From DASRAP01 sp035277145 (GTDB taxonomy: Bacteria; Gemmatimonadota; Gemmatimonadetes; Gemmatimonadales; Gemmatimonadaceae): DNA of 43,185 nucleotides. This document shows positions 1 to 8,109 of this stretch, piece after piece; the stretch's first letter is position 1; the number at the start of each line of letters is the position of its first letter. Location: the NCBI GenBank assembly GCA_035277145.1, contig DATELA010000068.1, positions 1-43,185 on the forward strand. Reading direction: 5' to 3'. The position numbers and the translations under genes were made by a program. Under the pieces are notes generated by a model. That model saw only the letters and a list, made by a program, of their open reading frames with translations, was not told the origin of the DNA and did not search any database.

Positions 1-474
1 CCGCTCGCCGCGCGCCTCGTCGATGCTGGTGTGCCTGTCATGGGCCACGTGGGTTTACAACCGCAATCGGTGAACCGCACGGGCGGATTCACGACGCAAG
101 GAAAGGATGCCGCGTCTGCGGATGCGGTCATCGATGACGCGGTCTCGATGGCGCAGGCGGGCGTGTACGCGATCGTGCTCGAAAAAATCCCGCTGGAACT
201 CGCGCAATTCATCACGTCGAAGATTGCCGTGCCGACGATTGGCATTGGATCGGGACTGCATTGCGATGGACAAGTACTGGTCGTGCACGACGCGCTCGGT
301 TTCACCGAGGGATTCCATCCGAAGCACGCCAAGCAGTACCTGTCGTTTGCAACGACGGCGCGCGCGGCGCTAGGCGAGTACGTCGCGGATGTGCGTGAAG
401 GGCGCTTTCCCGCGGAATCGCACGGCGTACATGCGTCGGCGGAATTGCAGTCACACTTGCGCGCCAAACGGTGA
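1..474 (+). CDS. panB: 3-methyl-2-oxobutanoate hydroxymethyltransferase, C-terminal part (5' end outside window)
   Basis: PanB transfers a hydroxymethyl group from methylenetetrahydrofolate to 2-oxoisovalerate, the first committed step of pantothenate and CoA synthesis. The reading frame is open from base 1, so the N-terminal part lies outside the window; about 157 residues remain. Family marks are GHVGLQPQSV with the following GGF..QGKD, the EKIP segment, the PTIGIGSG..CDGQVLV stretch near the active site, and the KHAKQY region close to the C-terminus. The stop TGA (472-474) overlaps the ATG of panC (TGATG), so the two are translationally coupled. The symbol is firm because both the motifs and the panC neighbour agree. 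Confidence 0.95.
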   Translation, partial: PLAARLVDAGVPVMGHVGLQPQSVNRTGGFTTQGKDAASADAVIDDAVSMAQAGVYAIVLEKIPLELAQFITSKIAVPTIGIGSGLHCDGQVLVVHDALGFTEGFHPKHAKQYLSFATTARAALGEYVADVREGRFPAESHGVHASAELQSHLRAKR

Positions 475-1352
475 TGTCGCAATCGCCGGTCGTCGCAAGA
501 ACAATCGAGTCGGTTCGTTCCGCAATTGCCGCCGCCGCACAAGCGCGGCGCGACGAAAATCCAAGCGCGCGCTCCGCGATTGGATTTGTGCCAACGATGG
601 GTTACTTGCACGACGGTCACGCGACGCTGATTCGGCGCGCGCGCGAGGAATGCGACGTTGTAGTCGTCAGTATTTTCGTCAATCCGACGCAGTTTGGTCC
701 GTCGGAAGACTTCACGACATATCCGCGCGACGTGGATCGCGATCTCGCGCTGCTCGCGCGCGAACACGCGGACGTTGCGTTCGTGCCCGAGGTCAAAGAG
801 TTGTATCCGCACGGAGCAATGGCGACGCTCGAGCCGGCATCAGTTGCGTCGCCCCTCGAGGGCGCGCGGCGGCCCGGCCATTTCAAGGGTGTGGTCACGG
901 TCGTACACAAGTTGTTCGAGGCTGTGCGTCCGCATCGCGCGTACTTCGGCGAAAAAGACTGGCAGCAGTTGCAAGTCGTTCGCGCGCTGGTGCGCGAATA
1001 CAAAATGCCGATCGCGGTGATTGGTGTCCCGACGATTCGCGAACCGGATGACCTCGCCATGAGCAGCCGCAATGTGCGACTCAGTGCGGAAGAGCGCGTG
1101 AGCGCCCGTTGTGTGCCTCGCGCGCTCAACGCAGCGCGGGCTGCGTTCGCGGGCGGTGAAACGCGTCCGCCGGCGCTCGAACGTGCCATGCGCGATGTGA
1201 TTGCCGCCGAGCCGGCAGCGACGCTGGACTACGCGGTCGTCGTGGATGCCGCATCGCTGCGGTCCATTCAAACCGCGACGACGGATTCGCGTGCGTTGAT
1301 CGCACTGCGTGTTGGATCGGTGCGACTCATCGACAACATGCCGCTGGGCTGA
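474..1352 (+). CDS. panC: Pantothenate synthetase (pantoate--beta-alanine ligase)
   Basis: PanC joins pantoate and beta-alanine using ATP, giving pantothenate. The protein has about 292 residues, normal for the family. It shows FVPTMGYLHDGHATLI (nucleotide-binding HxGH region), SIFVNPTQFGPSEDF, the HFKGVVTVV segment, YFGEKDWQQL and the S-S-R-N pocket (AMSSRNVRLS). The ATG at 474 overlaps the panB stop as TGATG. A GTG at 471 in the same frame is an alternative that adds one residue. The gene ends 6 bases before the stop of the convergent pabB-pabC fusion, and no terminator is visible between them. Confidence 0.96.
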   Translation: MSQSPVVARTIESVRSAIAAAAQARRDENPSARSAIGFVPTMGYLHDGHATLIRRAREECDVVVVSIFVNPTQFGPSEDFTTYPRDVDRDLALLAREHADVAFVPEVKELYPHGAMATLEPASVASPLEGARRPGHFKGVVTVVHKLFEAVRPHRAYFGEKDWQQLQVVRALVREYKMPIAVIGVPTIREPDDLAMSSRNVRLSAEERVSARCVPRALNAARAAFAGGETRPPALERAMRDVIAAEPAATLDYAVVVDAASLRSIQTATTDSRALIALRVGSVRLIDNMPLG

Positions 1353-1358
1353 GCGCGG

Positions 1359-3122
1359 TCAGTCGCAGCGCACTTCGACCCACTCGCGGACGCTGTTGAT
1401 CAGCCACATGCGCGTCGCGCGATGCACGTCGTCGCGCGTCAGCGTGCGTTCGGTGATCACGCCATGGTCGAGTAATTCTTCGCGAAACACGCCGGCGAGC
1501 AGGCCGCACGCGCGTGGCGGCGTCGCGCGCGTGCCGTCGAGCTCGAGCACCACGTTGCCGATTGTGAATTCGGTAAGGTTGCCGGCCTCGTTCCACAGCA
1601 GCACGTCGAATGCACCCGCGTGCTCTGCGCGATGGCGGTCGTACACGGCGCGATGCGTGGTCTTGTGGTAGAGAAACCGATTCGTCTCGCGAACGGGCGA
1701 TGAGGCAAGCGCAACGCGCACAGGCATCGCTGACGGCGTGGGAAGTGATTCGTAATCGATGACGGCGCGGCCATCCGGCGCGACGCGCACGCGCACCCGC
1801 TGGCTCACCGACCCAGCGCGCTGCGCGTGCGCGAGCAGCGCTTCAGTCGCTCCAACACGCAGCGCTTTTGCTGGCGTGAAACCGAAATAGTCCGCCGACG
1901 CTTCGAGACGCGTGAGATGCCGGTCGAGTCGCGCGTAGCGACCGTGTTCCAGTCGCAGCGTTTCGATCAAGTCGAATTGCGGCAAGTCGTGCGTGAGAAT
2001 TCCCGCCTTCGCGACCACTTCATCGTACTCGAGTTCGGGCGCAGAATCCCAGGTAATCCCGCTGCCGACGCCGTACACCGCCGTGCGCCGTTCGTGATCG
2101 ATGACCAGCGTGCGAATCGCGACGCTGAACGTCGCATCGCCACCTGGCGCGACGTGACCGATCGCACCGCAGTACACGCCGCGTGGCGCGCTCTCGAGCG
2201 CCGCGATCATCTGCGTCGCGGCCACTTTCGGTGCACCGGTCACCGATCCGCACGGAAACAACGCGGTGAACAAATCCGCGAGGCGTACATCGTTGCGCAG
2301 CGTCGCCGTTACCGTCGATGTCATCTGCAGCACCGTCGGCCGGCGCTCGACGTCGAACAACGCCGGGACGGCGACGGTCCCTGCAACCGCTACGCGACCG
2401 AGATCATTGCGCAGTAGGTCCACGATCATGACGTTTTCCGCGCGCTCTTTCGGCGACGACGCAAGCGCCAGCGCGCGCGACTCGTCTTCGGTGCTCCAGC
2501 GGCCGCGGCGCGCCGTGCCTTTCATGGGTTTCGCGGTGATGTGCGCACCGCGACGATCAAAAAAAAGTTCGGGCGATGCCGACAGAATCTCGTGCCGCCC
2601 GGTGTGAATGCGCGCGCCGTAGCCCGGTCCCTGCGCCGCGAGCAGGCGATGGTACAGTGCGCCGTGGTCGCCGCGAACGTCCACGTCGAGCAGCGCCGTG
2701 AAATTGACCTGATACACGTCGCCGCGGCCGATCGCGTCGCGAATCGCCGCGATCGCTCGATCGAACTCGGTGCGACCGATGCGTTCTCGCCAGCCCGCGT
2801 GCGCAGCCGGCGACGTTTCGCCCGCACGGACGACCTCATGCGTGTCGAACACCCCGAACCACGCCAGCGGCAGTTCGCCCCGATCCACCTGCGGTGCACG
2901 CGATGTAAACGCAACGTCAAAGGCCGGCGCCGCTTCGTACGAAACGAAGCCTACCGCGTGCTTTCCGGCGCGCGACGCAGCGTCGACTTCCTGCAACACC
3001 GGCACCACGTCGGCGAGAACGCGCGCTGTCAAGATTCTGTCGGGTGCTGCAAAGTGCAGCGACCCCTCTTGCTGACGCGCCGCCGAAGTGGGAAAGTCGA
3101 GTATCGCGAAGGGCGGCCGCAT
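1359..3122 (-). CDS. pabB-pabC: Fused aminodeoxychorismate synthase component I / 4-amino-4-deoxychorismate lyase
   Basis: This single 587-residue protein should convert chorismate (with a glutamine amidotransferase partner) to aminodeoxychorismate and then to para-aminobenzoate for folate. The first ~350 residues form a chorismate-binding domain with GDVYQVNF, KPMKGTARRG, ENVMIVDLLRNDLG and CGSVTGAPK. The Lys in PMKGT is the residue that separates PabB from anthranilate synthase TrpE, which has Ala there. The last ~220 residues are a PLP fold-IV lyase with KTTHR (catalytic Lys candidate), NLTEFTIGN and CGLLAGVFREELL. The frame is open further upstream to 3638, but family similarity begins at the ATG at 3122, which leaves a short divergent gap to folP. 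The usual long PabB N-terminal domain is trimmed. No pabA is visible nearby. Confidence 0.93.
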   Translation of the reverse strand: MRPPFAILDFPTSAARQQEGSLHFAAPDRILTARVLADVVPVLQEVDAASRAGKHAVGFVSYEAAPAFDVAFTSRAPQVDRGELPLAWFGVFDTHEVVRAGETSPAAHAGWRERIGRTEFDRAIAAIRDAIGRGDVYQVNFTALLDVDVRGDHGALYHRLLAAQGPGYGARIHTGRHEILSASPELFFDRRGAHITAKPMKGTARRGRWSTEDESRALALASSPKERAENVMIVDLLRNDLGRVAVAGTVAVPALFDVERRPTVLQMTSTVTATLRNDVRLADLFTALFPCGSVTGAPKVAATQMIAALESAPRGVYCGAIGHVAPGGDATFSVAIRTLVIDHERRTAVYGVGSGITWDSAPELEYDEVVAKAGILTHDLPQFDLIETLRLEHGRYARLDRHLTRLEASADYFGFTPAKALRVGATEALLAHAQRAGSVSQRVRVRVAPDGRAVIDYESLPTPSAMPVRVALASSPVRETNRFLYHKTTHRAVYDRHRAEHAGAFDVLLWNEAGNLTEFTIGNVVLELDGTRATPPRACGLLAGVFREELLDHGVITERTLTRDDVHRATRMWLINSVREWVEVRCD

Positions 3123-3133
3123 AGGCGCGGAAG

Positions 3134-3162
3134 AGTATATTCTCCCGCCCCACGCTGAAACA
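3134..3162 (-). promoter_or_regulatory. Candidate promoter for pabB-pabC in the divergent gap
   Basis: Reading leftwards, TATACT (3139-3134) matches a sigma-70 -10 box. The hexamer TGTTTC (3162-3157), a poor -35, lies exactly 17 bases upstream. Transcription would begin about 5 bases before the pabB-pabC ATG, so the mRNA would be almost leaderless. The same AT-rich island reads TATATT (3136-3141) on the plus strand and could serve folP instead. It is the only AT-rich patch in this GC-rich gap. Confidence 0.35.
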
Positions 3163-3270
3163 GCGATGCCCGTGCGATGCGCGGGCGCGCAGGACGACGG
3201 CGAGTTTTGCGACAAGCAGCGAGAGGTGCGCAGTGAAAAGATCCTTGCGATTCCCAACGATGGGGCGCAC

Positions 3271-4128
3271 GTGAGCAGCGGTGCCCGGCTGTCGATGCTG
3301 CAGCCGCCGCGCTTGTTCGAGCGTCCGCGCGCGCGAACGCTCGTCATGGGCGTATTGAACGTCACGCCGGACTCGTTCTCCGACGGCGGACAGTTCATGA
3401 CTCCCGCTGCGGCGATCGCGCGAGCGCGCGTGATGATCGACGAAGGCGCGGACATCATCGATGTCGGCGCCGAGTCGACCCGGCCGGGGCATGCGCCGAT
3501 TTCAGCGGATGAGGAGCTGAATCGGTTGCTGCCGGTGTTGGAGCAACTCGCGCCCGCGTGCTCAGTGCCGATTTCGGTCGATACGACGAAAGCGATCGTT
3601 GCGCGCCGCGCAATCGCGAGCGGCGCGGCCATCATCAACGATCAGTGGGGACTGCAGGGCGACTCCGAAATGGCGTTGGTCGCGGCAGAGCACGAAGTGC
3701 CCGTGATCGCGATGCACAACCAGCGCGGTCGCGCATACGACGAACTGATGGCCGACGTGATTGGCTTCTTGCGCCGCAGTCTCGACATCGCGGACCGCGC
3801 AGGGCTCGGCCGCGAACGCGTGATCGTGGACCCAGGGTTTGGGTTTGCAAAAACCCCCGAGCAGAATCTCGAAGTGCTGCGCCGCCTCGACGAGTTGATG
3901 GTGCTCGAGCGTCCGATTCTCGTGGGCACGTCGCGCAAATCGATGATCGGCCGCGTGTTGACGGAGACAACCGCCGACGATCGCGTCGAAGGCACAGCTG
4001 CCACCGTCGCGATTGCGATTGCGTTTGGCGCGGATATCGTTCGCGTGCATGACGTGCGCGCGATGTCGCGCGTTGCGCGAATGGCGGACGCGGTCATGCG
4101 GCTTCGTCCGAGGAGCGACGCGCCGTGA
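3271..4128 (+). CDS. folP: Dihydropteroate synthase
   Basis: FolP condenses para-aminobenzoate with dihydropterin pyrophosphate, the sulfonamide-sensitive step of folate synthesis. Diagnostic segments are MGVLNVTPDSFSDGG, DVGAESTRPG, a VDPGFGFAKT loop and VGTSRKSMIGR, all in the usual order and spacing. The frame is open from 3088, but homology starts shortly before MGVLNVT. GTG 3271 (285 aa) is preferred and ATG 3295 is possible. The GTG at 3271 overlaps the stop of a 13-codon open frame (3233-3274). The 3' end overlaps folB-folK by 4 bases (GTGA). It is divergent from the gene that makes its substrate para-aminobenzoate. Confidence 0.95.
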   Translation: MSSGARLSMLQPPRLFERPRARTLVMGVLNVTPDSFSDGGQFMTPAAAIARARVMIDEGADIIDVGAESTRPGHAPISADEELNRLLPVLEQLAPACSVPISVDTTKAIVARRAIASGAAIINDQWGLQGDSEMALVAAEHEVPVIAMHNQRGRAYDELMADVIGFLRRSLDIADRAGLGRERVIVDPGFGFAKTPEQNLEVLRRLDELMVLERPILVGTSRKSMIGRVLTETTADDRVEGTAATVAIAIAFGADIVRVHDVRAMSRVARMADAVMRLRPRSDAP

Positions 4129-5096
4129 CGGATCGCATTCTCCTGCACGGTCTCGAGTTCTACGGCTATCACGGCGTGCGCCCCGAGGAAACCGCGGTCG
4201 GGCAGCGCTTCGTTGTCGACGTCGAACTGCGAACGGATTTGCGCGCGGCGGGAGAGACGGACGATCTCCTGCAGACAGTTGACTATGCGGCAGTCCACGA
4301 AGACATTCGCGCCATTCTCGAAGGACCGCCCGCGCGGCTGATCGAGACCGTCGCGGAGCGCGTCGCAGGCACAATCCTCGAGCGCTATCCCGTTGTGTCG
4401 GTGCGCGTGCGCGTCAAGAAACCCGACGTGCCGATCGCGGGCACACTCGATTACGTCGCGGTTGAAATCGAACGTGGGCTCGACGTTGCCGCGGTTCCAG
4501 ACAGCAATGGCAATGGGAATCCGCACGCCGCCGATGTTGCGACGCCCGTGGCGGAAAGTTGGGAATGGGGTGAGGCAACACGCGCGTATCTCTCGCTCGG
4601 CAGCAATCTCGGCGACCGCCTGACGCAGTTGGTGGACGCGGTGCGCGCACTCAGCGAAGCATCGCAAGTCACGACCGTGTCGCCGATTTATGAAACAGCC
4701 GCGCTTGGCGCAGGCGGTGAACCGGCCGAGCAACCCGCGTTTCTGAATTGTGCGGTTGCGATTGATACGCCGTTGAGTGCACGCGATTTGCTGGCTGTGT
4801 GCAATCGCATCGAACGCGCGCAGGGCCGCAATGGCAATGGGAGCTGGGAACCGCGCGCGATCGACGTCGACGTCGTGCTTTATGGCGACGCGCACATCGA
4901 CACGCCGGAGCTCATTGTGCCGCATCCGCGCATGCACGAACGCGCGTTCGTGTTGCGTCCCTTGGTGAACATCGATCCGGGGCTCACCGCGAACGGACTG
5001 GGTGCGCTCGCCGACTTGCTCCCCGGCGTCGCGCATCAGGAAATGCAGTTGCACACATCGGCTGCGGCGTTTGCCGTGCTCATCGAAGGCGCCTGA
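4125..5096 (+). CDS. folB-folK: Fused dihydroneopterin aldolase / 6-hydroxymethyl-dihydropterin pyrophosphokinase
   Basis: This bifunctional folate enzyme has 323 residues. Residues 1-115 are FolB: LHGLEFYGYHGV, PEE, GQRFVVDVEL, VDYAAVHEDI and LIETVAERVA follow the aldolase pattern. After a ~35-residue Gly/Asn-rich linker, residues ~148-320 are FolK: YLSLGSNLGDR, SPIYETAALG, FLNCAV, then RNGNGSWEPRAIDVDVVLYG and VPHPRMHERAFVLRPL, which contain the ATP and magnesium ligands. Fusions of this kind occur in several phyla. The start is GTG 4125, overlapping the folP stop (GTGA). The gene ends 8 bases before the stop of the convergent fmt, with no terminator between. Confidence 0.95.
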   Translation: MTDRILLHGLEFYGYHGVRPEETAVGQRFVVDVELRTDLRAAGETDDLLQTVDYAAVHEDIRAILEGPPARLIETVAERVAGTILERYPVVSVRVRVKKPDVPIAGTLDYVAVEIERGLDVAAVPDSNGNGNPHAADVATPVAESWEWGEATRAYLSLGSNLGDRLTQLVDAVRALSEASQVTTVSPIYETAALGAGGEPAEQPAFLNCAVAIDTPLSARDLLAVCNRIERAQGRNGNGSWEPRAIDVDVVLYGDAHIDTPELIVPHPRMHERAFVLRPLVNIDPGLTANGLGALADLLPGVAHQEMQLHTSAAAFAVLIEGA

Positions 5097-5104
5097 CGCG
5101 CCGT

Positions 5105-6034
5105 TTACACCATCACATCTCCGATGGCGATTTGACGGCCCGAGAGCATTTCGCTCGGAGCGAGGCGCCGTTTGCCCGATGGCTGCACGACGACGATGAG
5201 CACCGCGTCAGTGCCGGTGCCAACGAGCAGGCCCGTCTTTCCAACCTCGAGCACTTCACCGGGCTGGCCCGCGCGACCTGATATCGCGCGCGCACCGAAG
5301 AGCCGAGTCTCGATGTCGCGCAGCGTGGTCCACGCACCGGGCTTCGGGTCGTACGCGCGAATCGTGCGCGCGATTTCGTCAGCCGATTTCGTCCAATCGA
5401 TGCGCGCCGTCTCGCGCGTGACCTTACGCGCGTACGTGGCGAGCGCGTCGTCTTGCGGGCGTTCCGTGACGACGCCCGCGTCGAACATCGCGAGCGCCTC
5501 GACCGTCGATTGTGCGCCGACTTCGGACAGTCGAAGCTGCAGTTCGCCGTATGTTTCGTCCGGTAGAATCGGCACGGACTGTTGGTGAATGATCGGGCCG
5601 GCGTCGAGCGCTTCGACCATGCGCATGACTGTGACGCCTGTTTCCGTCAGGCCTTCGCGAATCGCCGCCTGAATCGGCGCTGCGCCGCGCAGGGCAGGGA
5701 GCAGCGACGCGTGCAGGTTGATTGTGCCGTGCTTCGGCAGCGTGATGACTTCGCGTCGCAGGATGTGGCCATATGCGACCACGACTGACAAGTCGGGTTC
5801 GAACGCGCGCAGCGACGCAACGAAGTCATCGCCAACCGGCCGGTCGGGCTGCAACACGTCGATCTCTTCTTCCTGCGCGACGACTTTGACGGGCGAGGGC
5901 ACGAGCGCCGAGCGCGAGCGTCCTTGCGCGCGATCCGGTTGCGTTACGACGCCGACGACATCGAATCCTTCACCGATCAACGCACGCAGCGGCGCGGCCG
6001 CAAACTCCGGTGTCCCCCAGTAGAGGACGCGCAT
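5105..6034 (-). CDS. fmt: Methionyl-tRNA formyltransferase
   Basis: Fmt formylates the initiator Met-tRNA using 10-formyltetrahydrofolate. The protein has 309 residues and begins MRVLYWGTPEFAAAPLRAL, the classic N-terminus. QPDRAQGR, NLHASLLPALRGAAPIQ (folate-binding/catalytic Asn-His region) and GVTVMRM follow, with the C-terminal OB-like domain from ~205 onward. The ATG at 6034 overlaps the def stop (TGATG), so upstream in-frame starts are rejected. It is the last gene of the long leftward series and converges on folB-folK. Pairing with def is common because the two enzymes add and remove the same formyl group. Confidence 0.96.
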   Translation of the reverse strand: MRVLYWGTPEFAAAPLRALIGEGFDVVGVVTQPDRAQGRSRSALVPSPVKVVAQEEEIDVLQPDRPVGDDFVASLRAFEPDLSVVVAYGHILRREVITLPKHGTINLHASLLPALRGAAPIQAAIREGLTETGVTVMRMVEALDAGPIIHQQSVPILPDETYGELQLRLSEVGAQSTVEALAMFDAGVVTERPQDDALATYARKVTRETARIDWTKSADEIARTIRAYDPKPGAWTTLRDIETRLFGARAISGRAGQPGEVLEVGKTGLLVGTGTDAVLIVVVQPSGKRRLAPSEMLSGRQIAIGDVMV

Positions 6035-6597
6035 CACAGCGGCTCGTTCGGATGCTCCGGGTCCGTCTCGCCCGGATCGCCGGGGGTGAGCACGCGTACG
6101 TGTCCGGGAAAATCTTTCTCGAGCTTCGCCCACTGCGACAGCGCGCGCCGCTTCTTGAGCAAGCTGAGATAGTCGACGAACAACTTTCCATTCAGATGAT
6201 CGAGTTCGTGCTGAAAGCAGCGCGCAAGCAACTCCGTCGCGTTCACCGTGATCGGCTCACCCTTCAAATCCAGTGCGCGCATGGTGATGTCGGTCGCCCG
6301 GTTCACCTCGCCGAGTATTTCGGGAATTGACAAGCATCCCTCTTCGTACGGCGACACGGGCCCGCGAACTTCGACGAGCTCGGGGTTCACCATGACGAAT
6401 CGCGCACCGTCGACGTCCGCGACGAAAACGCGCTCGCTTACCCCGACTTGCGGCGCCGCGAGACCGATGCCTTTCGCCGCGTGCATGGTCTCGAACATGT
6501 CGTCCGCGAGCTGTCGAATCGAATCGTCGATCTTCGCGACGGGTTCAGCGCGGCGACGAAGGACCGGATCGCCGAGCACTCGAATCGGGCGAATCAT
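6034..6597 (-). CDS. def: Peptide deformylase
   Basis: Def removes the N-terminal formyl group from nascent proteins. All three metal-site motifs are present: GIGLAAPQVG (~residues 44-53), EEGCLSIP (Cys ligand) and QHELDHLNG (the HExxH pair). At about 187 residues it has the usual length, with a ~20-residue acidic/proline tail. GTG 6600 and ATG 6597 are both possible. ATG 6597 gives the TGATG overlap with yajC that is also seen at the def-fmt and tgt-yajC junctions. Confidence 0.95.
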   Translation of the reverse strand: MIRPIRVLGDPVLRRRAEPVAKIDDSIRQLADDMFETMHAAKGIGLAAPQVGVSERVFVADVDGARFVMVNPELVEVRGPVSPYEEGCLSIPEILGEVNRATDITMRALDLKGEPITVNATELLARCFQHELDHLNGKLFVDYLSLLKKRRALSQWAKLEKDFPGHVRVLTPGDPGETDPEHPNEPL

Positions 6598-6935
6598 CAC
6601 GCACCTTTGGCAGTCACGCGCACGATGCGCCCGCGCTCAATCACCAGTCGCGATTCGCCGGACTTGATCGTGATCCGATCGTCCATGCGCACGGTCGCTT
6701 CCTGCATCTGAATGTGCACGACATCGCCGATGACGCCGCCGACCGTGACGACTTCATCACCCTTCTTCAGCGCGTTCAACATCGTCTCGGTCTGCTTCTT
6801 CTCTCGGCTCTGCGGCCGGATCAAAAAGAAGTAAATGATGACGACGATGGCGACGATCTGGAAAATGATTCCGGCGCCGCTGATGCCGCGCGGTACGGCG
6901 GGATCTTGCAGCGCGAACAGGATCGGAAGGTTCAT
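6597..6935 (-). CDS. yajC: Preprotein translocase accessory subunit YajC
   Basis: YajC is a small inner-membrane protein linked to the SecDF complex. This 112-residue copy has one transmembrane segment (~residues 20-42, rich in Ile/Val) that leads into FFLIRPQSREKKQTE, the family's most conserved stretch. A soluble domain with LKKGDEVVTVGGVIGDV follows. The start ATG 6935 overlaps the tgt stop (TGATG). In many bacteria secD and secF follow yajC; here def-fmt follow and no secDF is in the window. Confidence 0.94.
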   Translation of the reverse strand: MNLPILFALQDPAVPRGISGAGIIFQIVAIVVIIYFFLIRPQSREKKQTETMLNALKKGDEVVTVGGVIGDVVHIQMQEATVRMDDRITIKSGESRLVIERGRIVRVTAKGA

Positions 6936-8083
6936 CACTCGGTCGTTGAGTTTGCGTCGCGATAGCGCGCGAGCCATGCAGCGCTCCATGACGGAAACGT
7001 TCCGTCGTGAATGGCCCTTCGCGCGTCGCGGGTGAGAGCGAGGAGGAAATGTACATTGTGCAGCGTCAGCAGGCGGAAGCCGAGCAGTTCATCCGCGTGA
7101 AATAGATGACGGATGTACGCACGGTCGAACCGTGTACAGGTCGAGCACGTGCATTCGGTATCGAGCGGCGACCGGTCCGTCTTCCACGCCGCGTTCCTCA
7201 CATTGATGCGGCCGTCGCGCGTAAAAGCCGCGCCCGTGCGTCCCATCCGCGTCGGCGCGACGCAGTCGAACAGATCGACGCCGCGCGCGATCCCCTGAAC
7301 GAGATCCTCGGGAAAACCTACGCCCATCAGGTACCGCGGCCGATCGACCGGCAGTTTCGCCGTGCATTGTTCGGTGATCGCGTACATCGCGGGTTTCTCT
7401 TCGCCGACGGAAAGTCCGCCAATCGCATAGCCAACCCACTCATCCATCGCGCGAATGGCATCGATCGCGAGTGTGCGCAACGCGGAGTGAGTTCCGCCTT
7501 GCACTATGGGAAAGAGTGCTTGCTTCTGCGCCGCATACTCAGGCGCGAGTCGCGCGAACTCGACACGACATCGATCCAGCCATCGAATTGACCGATCGCT
7601 GGCCTCACGGCACGCGTCTACGCCGGCGTCTCCCGGAATCACGTGATCGAATTGCATGACGACGTCGGCGCCGAGATTGCGCTCGATGCGCATCACCGAT
7701 TCCGGCGTAAACTCGCGCAACGATCCATCGAGATGCGATCGGAATGACGCGCCGTCGTCATTGATGTCGACCAGCTTCGCAAGCGAAAACACCTGGAATC
7801 CACCGGAGTCCGTGAGCGTCGGACCGTTCCAGCGCATGAATGCGTTCAGTCCGCCGAGCTCGCGAACGATTTCGTCGCCAGGACGAAGATGTAAATGGTA
7901 CGCGTTGCCGAGTACCATCGACGCGCCAACGGCCGTCAGATCGTGAGGATCGAGCGCCTTGACCGTGCCTTGCGTGCCAACGGGCATGAAACACGGCGTT
8001 TGCACGGCGCCGCGCGGCGTGTGAAACGTCGCGGCCCGCGCGGCGCCCGACGTTGCTTCAACAGTGAATGAAAACACGGGCAA
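6935..8083 (-). CDS. tgt: tRNA-guanine transglycosylase (queuine tRNA-ribosyltransferase)
   Basis: Tgt swaps guanine-34 for preQ1 in GUN-anticodon tRNAs, just before QueA acts. The 382-residue protein carries FMPVGTQGTVK, LGNAYHLHLRPG, TDSGGFQVFSL (catalytic Asp), DLFDCVAPTRMGRTG (nucleophile Asp) and the zinc site CTCSTC followed later by H. The usual FDEC stretch reads FDHV here, but its Asp is kept. The start is uncertain: TTG 8083 or GTG 8077, and neither has a clear Shine-Dalgarno. It overlaps yajC at its 3' end and lies 26 bases after a GWxTD-type gene, which separates it from its pathway partner queA by two large genes. Confidence 0.95.
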   Translation of the reverse strand: MPVFSFTVEATSGAARAATFHTPRGAVQTPCFMPVGTQGTVKALDPHDLTAVGASMVLGNAYHLHLRPGDEIVRELGGLNAFMRWNGPTLTDSGGFQVFSLAKLVDINDDGASFRSHLDGSLREFTPESVMRIERNLGADVVMQFDHVIPGDAGVDACREASDRSIRWLDRCRVEFARLAPEYAAQKQALFPIVQGGTHSALRTLAIDAIRAMDEWVGYAIGGLSVGEEKPAMYAITEQCTAKLPVDRPRYLMGVGFPEDLVQGIARGVDLFDCVAPTRMGRTGAAFTRDGRINVRNAAWKTDRSPLDTECTCSTCTRFDRAYIRHLFHADELLGFRLLTLHNVHFLLALTRDARRAIHDGTFPSWSAAWLARYRDANSTTE

Positions 8084-8109
8084 AAACTACGTGAGCGCGA
8101 CGAGCGACG

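Noticed and set aside
3123..3638. Upstream extension of the pabB-pabC frame
   Set aside because: It lies antisense to folP, lacks PabB similarity, and the promoter-like sequence sits within it.
3642..5054. 470-codon minus-strand frame over folP and folB-folK
   Set aside because: The plus strand encodes clear folate enzymes; the minus frame is a low-complexity shadow of GC-rich codons.
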